Shown: positions 60,701 to 64,000 of the stretch, one piece after another
How positions within the stretch are numbered: the stretch's first letter is position 1
Layout of the letters: each line of letters begins with the position of its first letter
From: Diphasiastrum complanatum
Taxonomy: Eukaryota; Streptophyta; Lycopodiopsida; Lycopodiales; Lycopodiaceae
Direction: 5' to 3'
DNA length: 64,000 nucleotides
Assembly (NCBI GenBank): GCA_029204225.1
Contig: CM055096.1
Span: 30,764,557 to 30,828,556, forward strand
Program-made: the position numbers and the translations under genes
The notes under the pieces: generated by a model
The model's input: only the letters and a program-made list of their open reading frames with translations
Databases searched by the model: none
What the model was told of the DNA's origin: nothing

Positions 60701-61796
60701 GAACATGGAATGCCACGCATTTTCTAGGGCATACAAGCACTGCTCTAGAAGCGATGCTGATCGCTGATATTCTCCCAGATGCTTGTAAACTTCAGCTAGC
60801 GCTAGCAGAGAGTCAATATGATATGGGTGGTGCATCAGAAGGGATGCAATTGTGTTGGGGTCATGGGACTCCACGCATGCTTCATACTCCTTCTGTATCT
60901 CCATGTAGGATGTTGAATATACGTACCTGTCCAAGACATAGAAACCAAAAAAGTCTAATGGCCCGATAAGCAATCTTAAAATCCAGAATGAACACAAGTT
61001 CAAAGCACTCACCAAGGACAGTATCATTCAACAGTATTATAGCTCAAAAGACAGAGGAGACAATCACAAAATTTTCACTTCAAGCTAGGAAAAAATGTTA
61101 TGCCAAAGATAAAGATGAGGCCAAATTGGTGTCCAGCACCTTGAGAAAAAATAGATTTGTAGCACATAGCAGGGTGTAAGCAAAATTTCAACTAGTTAAT
61201 GGTAACTTTTAGAAAAGATATTGCATCACTACACTAAGTTTGTACCTGAAATGCATAAGCCCATCTTTAGACTCCAGATATTCCATTGAGATACCACCAT
61301 CCCAGCGAGGCCATGTTTCCATAGGAGCAACAAGGATAGTTCTTTTCAAAGGTCCAACTCGCCCAGCATGCCTTACAACTCCCTGCCGCCTATACCTTGC
61401 AGTAGCTCCATCGCCACTCTTCTCAACTGCATTGATGACTTTTGCACCAAATATGCGTCGAAGTTCATCTTCTGCTCTCAGATACTTTGAATTGACAGCA
61501 AGCAATGGTACTGTATCATTGACACTTGATGACTTATTTGGCACTTTTTGACGTGATGACTCTGAAGAGGACATGTCTAAATTGCTTGCTGCCAGTCTTT
61601 CTAAGAGAGAGTCAATCGATTCCTCCCGTACATGAGCTTCAGATGCATTCAAATGCTTGCTTTTCTTTTTTCCTTTATTCTTCTTCTTGGCTTTAGACAA
61701 AGAAGTTCGTTTAGGGCTAGTGGCTCCAAGCACAGCTTCTTGAACGTTACTTTCTGGTTCAGCTGCTCCATCTTCCTTTTCATCTATATCATCTTC
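48718..61796 (-). CDS. TCF25: TCF25/NULP1-like protein (5' exon not found)
   Basis: Three minus-strand exons join in phase: 61796-61246, 60926-59967 and 48997-48718, coding for 596 residues. The start exon, probably a few dozen acidic residues, was not found. Exon 2 begins after TTAG with EDDIDEKEDG, followed by a Lys-rich basic stretch (KAKKKNKGKKKSK) and ELRRIFGAKVI. Near its end is the conserved APMETWPRWDGGISMEYLES. Exon 3 carries the TCF25 core, rich in TPR-like helices (HPYHIDSLLALAEVYKHLGE, LGRRGCHRTALEICKLLLSL, GALFSIDYYALRA). Exon 4 ends with YRHLILSEFSDSTSTL and FMVFLQSFLPWRDYG. The family binds the ribosome quality-control complex in yeast (Rqc1) and is named a transcription factor in animals; its role in this plant is inferred. 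The last intron (48998-59966) is about 11 kb and full of transposons, with the donor GA|GTACAC close to a poly-C run. Confidence 0.9.
48998..51966 (-). other. Intron sequence of the TCF25-like gene, left part
   Basis: This AT-rich intronic DNA has no recognised gene. Patches rich in GGAACG/CGTTCC words occur at about 49340-49430 and 51610-51695 and look like relics of an unidentified repeat. Confidence 0.5.
51967..52370 (-). repeat. 3' LTR of the intronic copia element
   Basis: About 404 bp, ending TTTTCTAACA next to the purine tract complement CTCCCCCTT. The first TG has become TT. It aligns with 55778-56213 throughout, the main difference being a gap near 52220. Confidence 0.85.
52400..55210 (-). 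pseudogene. Decayed copia gag-protease-integrase
   Basis: In element order: gag start at about 55180 (MAGLNDAVWLESSKLDGTNY), the gag body with stops, a zinc knuckle near 54520 (CFICGKLGHYAKECW), a protease-like CWLIDSSASKHM near 54335 (DSSA instead of DSGA), the pre-integrase region (LCHKRFGHLNYK, 53950; CGPMKTQSYGG, 53730), and the integrase end (FWGEAVQTVVYFLNQSPTKV, WKPDVSRLRVFGSTAYAHIP, KKVIISRDVIFDE; 52860-53252). From 52850 to 52400 only scraps of the RNase H end (AEQVADNFT) remain. This is a different copia lineage from the other elements in the window. Confidence 0.85.
53167..53582 (-). repeat. Tandem duplication, period 210 bp, in the integrase
   Basis: 53167-53372 and 53377-53582 repeat each other (CTCTGTAGTCCAATTC … GCAGATAG.CTCTTTACACC) with one or two substitutions. 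The 4-base join is ATGA. It duplicates the FWGEAVQ … NQSPTKVVENWTTE segment. Confidence 0.93.
55778..56213 (-). repeat. 5' LTR of the intronic copia element
   Basis: TGTCAAAATTTGATCC … TTAATTTCTAACA, 436 bp, with the primer-site relic to its left (minus strand TGGTATCAGAGT). Confidence 0.87.
56220..57374. other. Spacer with short GCGATTCG repeats, before the hAT relic
   Basis: At 56420-56490 the words GCGATTCG, GCGAATCG and TTCGC recur in both orientations and can form hairpins. 56300-56385 is rich in GGAACG words. The sequence from 56800 to 57360 is GC-richer and may be the 5' part of the hAT transposon, but no coding is recognised. Confidence 0.45.
57375..58772 (+). pseudogene. BED-finger hAT (DUF659-type) transposase relic
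   Basis: ATG 57375 opens MPVRDQGLWAQVELTYG, then a BED-type finger (WRCLHCGGHFTGSLTRVRAH LL with the Cys pair and His). A 39-bp repeat region with a frameshift follows, then CGQFFYECGIAFAVADTW (about 58170) and REALRGRLLRQEEETITREL to a GTAAGT donor at about 58372. After an intron, YGCTILSDGWTD, RRSVLNVLVSCPLGTVFLHG, VVQVVTDNASNCKQMGE and WTPCAAHCIDLL* follow. This is the DUF659 order (TDG/SDGWTD, VTDNAxN, CxAHCxDL) of hAT transposases. It stops right after CIDLL; the dimerisation region is missing. It lies in the TCF25-like intron, opposite to the host gene. Confidence 0.88.
57729..57900 (+). repeat. 39-bp minisatellite in the hAT coding region
   Basis: About 4.4 copies of a 39-bp unit (GGGCCCAGTACATCACGGGC then AGGGCATGGTACAGCTGCA) code for a 13-residue repeat (GPSTSRAGHGTAA). 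The third copy lacks one G (CACGGCAG instead of CACGGGCAG), which shifts the frame to SMVQLQGPVQHGQ and a stop. Confidence 0.9.
59711..59804. repeat. 47-bp direct duplication
   Basis: CCAATATGGCTTTTCTCACA … CACATGCAA at 59711 is repeated at 59758 with only a T deletion and a G/C change. It lies in the TCF25-like intron and has no coding meaning. Confidence 0.88.
59928..59948. repeat. Run of 21 G near the TCF25-like donor site
   Basis: 21 consecutive G on the plus strand are a poly-C run in the intron about 19 to 39 bases after the donor site of exon 3 on the minus strand. Confidence 0.95.
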
Positions 61797-62314
61797 CTAA
61801 TCAAGCAAAAATCAGGATATGATGGATTAGCATGACTAGACCTAGTGTATTTATTATACACTAACCTAATACTTTCCTCTTGTAACCTATTATTTTTATC
61901 TTGACAACAAAAACAACTTGCAAAGACAGAAAAAACAAAATGAGAATATAGACATACTTCTAGCAGCAACTTGAACGAGGAATGGCTAGTCACAACTCCT
62001 TGCACAAAGAGAGGGAGAAATAAAGCAAACTTCATTAACATTTGTTTTCATGACCAAAGGCATAGAAGACCAAAATCATTAAATACATGTTACTTACATC
62101 AGGATGGATCAGTGCCGTCAAACTAAGACTGCTATCTAGGAATACTATTTAAACCTATGAAGAGAGGGTATCTAGTTCAAGAATATGACCATTTACAAAA
62201 TCAACTGAACTTCTCTTCATTTCTCTAACTCTCTTACTCTATTCTCAACAAATCTTGCGATCCTATCTTTGTAAATAAGGTTTCCCTGTGCCTTGAGCCT
62301 CTTGGCGAGCATTT

Positions 62315-62632
62315 TTATGTTCTAAAATTAGGTCTTTGTCCAAAAAGATTGCCTTTCAATTTAGCTCGTCGGCGAAGTGCAACCCTCCTATGTTCTGCTG
62401 ATCTGAAATATATAACCAATGTTTCTCCATCCTTCTGGGTATGCCAAGCCTCATCAAGGCCAGTGTCGTGGTGTTGAAGTGTATCCATCGAAAACTTCTT
62501 GGCTTCTCCAATATGGTCTTGTGAATCAGGGATTGACACACGTGAACATTTAGACCTATGTTCTCGCAGCTGATTTTTAGTGAATGTGCCTGATATGCAA
62601 GAAACTGGAGTGATTTTACTCTGACCTTTCAA
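62315..62632 (-). other. Open frame without firm assignment
   Basis: A 105-codon minus-strand frame ends FRSAEHRRVALRRRAKLKGN with LFGQRPNFRT*. The basic RR.RAKLKG motif after a beta-like segment recalls the N-terminal region of some retroelement ORFs, but I cannot name it. It lies upstream of the TCF25-like gene, next to a copia scrap, so it is more likely mobile-element debris than an exon. Confidence 0.25.
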
Positions 62633-62789
62633 AACATCAACCCATGATTTTACAGTCGTTTGGTGCTGCTCAACCTGATCTTCGATCTTTTGGACTTTTT
62701 CTATAGTGACCGCATAGGCTTGAGCTTGGTTTTAAAATCAGCCAATGTAACATCCATCTGTTGGATATGTTGGCACCTCTATGGACTGA

Positions 62790-62940
62790 CGCTTGGGAAG
62801 CAAAAGATGGCAACTGCTTCAAAGAAGTCAAGCAATTTGCTGAGACACAGACTGGTCGGAAGCTCAAAACCCTACGCATAGATTGTGGGGGAGAATATAT
62901 GTCAAACGAAATGTCCGACTATCTATCTTCATGTGTTTAG
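62790..62940 (+). pseudogene. Copia integrase scrap
   Basis: The plus strand encodes GNCFKEVKQFAETQTGRKLK, TLRIDCGGEYMSNEMSDYLS and then SCV*. The LRxDxGGEY box is the second Asp of the copia integrase. Nothing else of the element is recognised. Confidence 0.75.
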
Positions 62941-63002
62941 CCTTATCTTGTAAACTCTACATGGTGCCTAAACCCTCTGGTTAACCACGATCTCTATTAC
63001 TT

Positions 63003-63025
63003 TGTGTGTGTGTGTGTGTGTGCGT

Positions 63026-63076
<51 letters not shown>
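63003..63076. repeat. (TG)n microsatellite
   Basis: About 37 TG dinucleotides with three interruptions (TGCG, TA, AAG at the end). Confidence 0.97.
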
Positions 63077-63077
<1 letters not shown>

Positions 63078-63192
63078 GTGTATATATATAATCAAAATAA
63101 GGAAGAATCATCAAAAATTTGATGTATAAGGCGAAAACTAGAGTTCAAGTACGAACTCCATTGTATCAGATTATCCGATTCCTTAGGATCAG

Positions 63193-63194
<2 letters not shown>

Positions 63195-63224
<30 letters not shown>
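63195..63224. repeat. (AT)15 microsatellite
   Basis: An uninterrupted AT/TA run follows AGCG. Confidence 0.97.
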
Positions 63225-63227
<3 letters not shown>

Positions 63228-63422
63228 AACTTATGTACAGTTTTGCGCATGGGTATGGGTTCACCCATGCATCCTCCCCCCTCACCCATGCATGAGCTTT
63301 TTTTGAACTAAAAATTTTGGGGAAGAGGATGCATGTATGGAAAAAAGGATGCATGGCCCTCCTCCCCATGCATGCATCAATGAATGGCCATTGTCCAGCC
63401 TCCAAGTGAACTGGCAGCCTAT

Positions 63423-63530
63423 TCTCTCTCTCTCCCCGTTTGAAAATTGGGCGGCTAATCTCTCTCTCTCTCTTTGAAAATTGGGCGGCTAATCTCTCTC
63501 TCTCTCGCGTTTGGAAATCTCTCTCTCTAT
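63423..63530. repeat. Degenerate CT-rich repeat
   Basis: Three CTCTCTCT blocks are separated by near-repeats of GAAAATTGGGCGGCTAAT (63441 and 63476). This pyrimidine-rich stretch could belong to a promoter or leader of a gene to the right, but no gene is recognised up to 64000. Confidence 0.75.
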
Positions 63531-64000
63531 AGCGCATTTTGGAGGATTTCTGGATCACGATTCTATCTCTCGCGTCATTTTACCTTCTTCCGAGTTTGTT
63601 GCCCTTATTGGTTTTCTACAGAGCAGCATATTTTCAGCGCAGCAGCAGAAACGCGGAGAGTGAAGAATGAAGAAGACAAATAGCCAGCGTTTTAACTATG
63701 GAAATTCATCTCCAGCATGAACTATATGGTCTGAAAACTAATGGGATAACCTTGAAAACTAATGGGATAATCTTTTTCTTGGGCACGAGAGAGAAGTTAG
63801 TGGTCACTACAATGATCTGTGTTCACTTATTTAATGCCCAGGAACATGCAGTGAAAGAGAGTTCAGGTTGCAAAAGTATTTGTTTGTTCAAATGTTGTGA
63901 AGCTGCAAAGAAAGTGACGATCAATAGATGGCATGAAACGAAGTAGTAGATCAGATAAAGTTCTGAAGATCAGGCTGTCTGAAGATAAGAAGCTGGTCAA

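Noticed and set aside
61797-62041. Minus-strand frame just upstream of TCF25-like exon 2, considered as the first exon
   Set aside because: It is hydrophobic and lacks the acidic N-terminus expected, and the TTAG acceptor at 61797 ends an intron here.
63003-63224. Microsatellites considered as CRISPR-like or regulatory repeats
   Set aside because: They are simple dinucleotide runs without spacers.
63698-63946. 82-codon frame at the right edge
   Set aside because: It contains a short internal repeat (LKTNGI) and no recognised domain; any gene there would extend beyond the window.

Overview
The window is nuclear DNA of a land plant with a large, transposon-filled genome. It holds two recognisable host genes with spliceosomal introns: a plant-type GH9 endoglucanase with a CBM49 tail (15374-18599, +) and a TCF25/NULP1-like gene (48718-61796, -, 5' end not found). 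Plant Ty1/copia elements carrying the tRNA-iMet primer site TGGTATCAGAGC surround them. Remnants of a bacterial-type DNA methyltransferase and of unusual transposase-like genes make me favour a non-flowering plant (fern, lycophyte or bryophyte relative), but this is inference. No tRNA, rRNA or CRISPR array was seen.

Layout. 1-6600: a mosaic of four copia fragments in both orientations. 6783-7509 (-): a degraded, intron-containing transposase-like gene. 7565-10055 (-): a truncated copia element. 10056-12053 (+): a decayed multi-exon gene ending in an N4/N6-type DNA methyltransferase domain, with introns sprinkled with a 13-bp palindrome. 12135-12740 (+): a hAT-like C-terminus with stops. 12741-15373: empty sequence, then the GH9 5' region. 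15374-18599: the GH9 gene. 18600-21250: nothing recognised. 21850-22670: a CTA-rich low-complexity tract. 22690-23246 (-): a Ty3/gypsy integrase remnant. 23247-28097 (+): a non-autonomous copia element with a long fused ORF. 28098-31277: rearranged copia gag and LTR pieces. 31455-33070 (+): a second decayed transposase-like gene. 34260-36122: gag, copia and gypsy scraps with one LTR. 36123-41650 (-): the best preserved copia element. 41651-44394: an unknown ORF, a putative LTR and unassigned sequence. 44395-47627: a LINE reverse transcriptase interrupted by LTRs arranged as a large inverted duplication, plus a 334-bp tandem duplication.

48718-61796 is the TCF25-like gene. Its last intron (48998-59966, about 11 kb) contains a copia element with two LTRs (51967-56213) and a BED-finger hAT transposon remnant (57375-58772). 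62315-64000 holds a copia integrase scrap, microsatellites and no convincing gene.

The host genes look functional: every exon joins in phase. Almost all mobile-element genes are broken. The copia LTRs share a palindromic G-box, CACACGTGTG, and nested or inverted insertions show repeated retrotransposition and recombination. The least explained part is the methyltransferase remnant with its palindromes at 10.1-12.1 kb, together with the two transposase-like relics.
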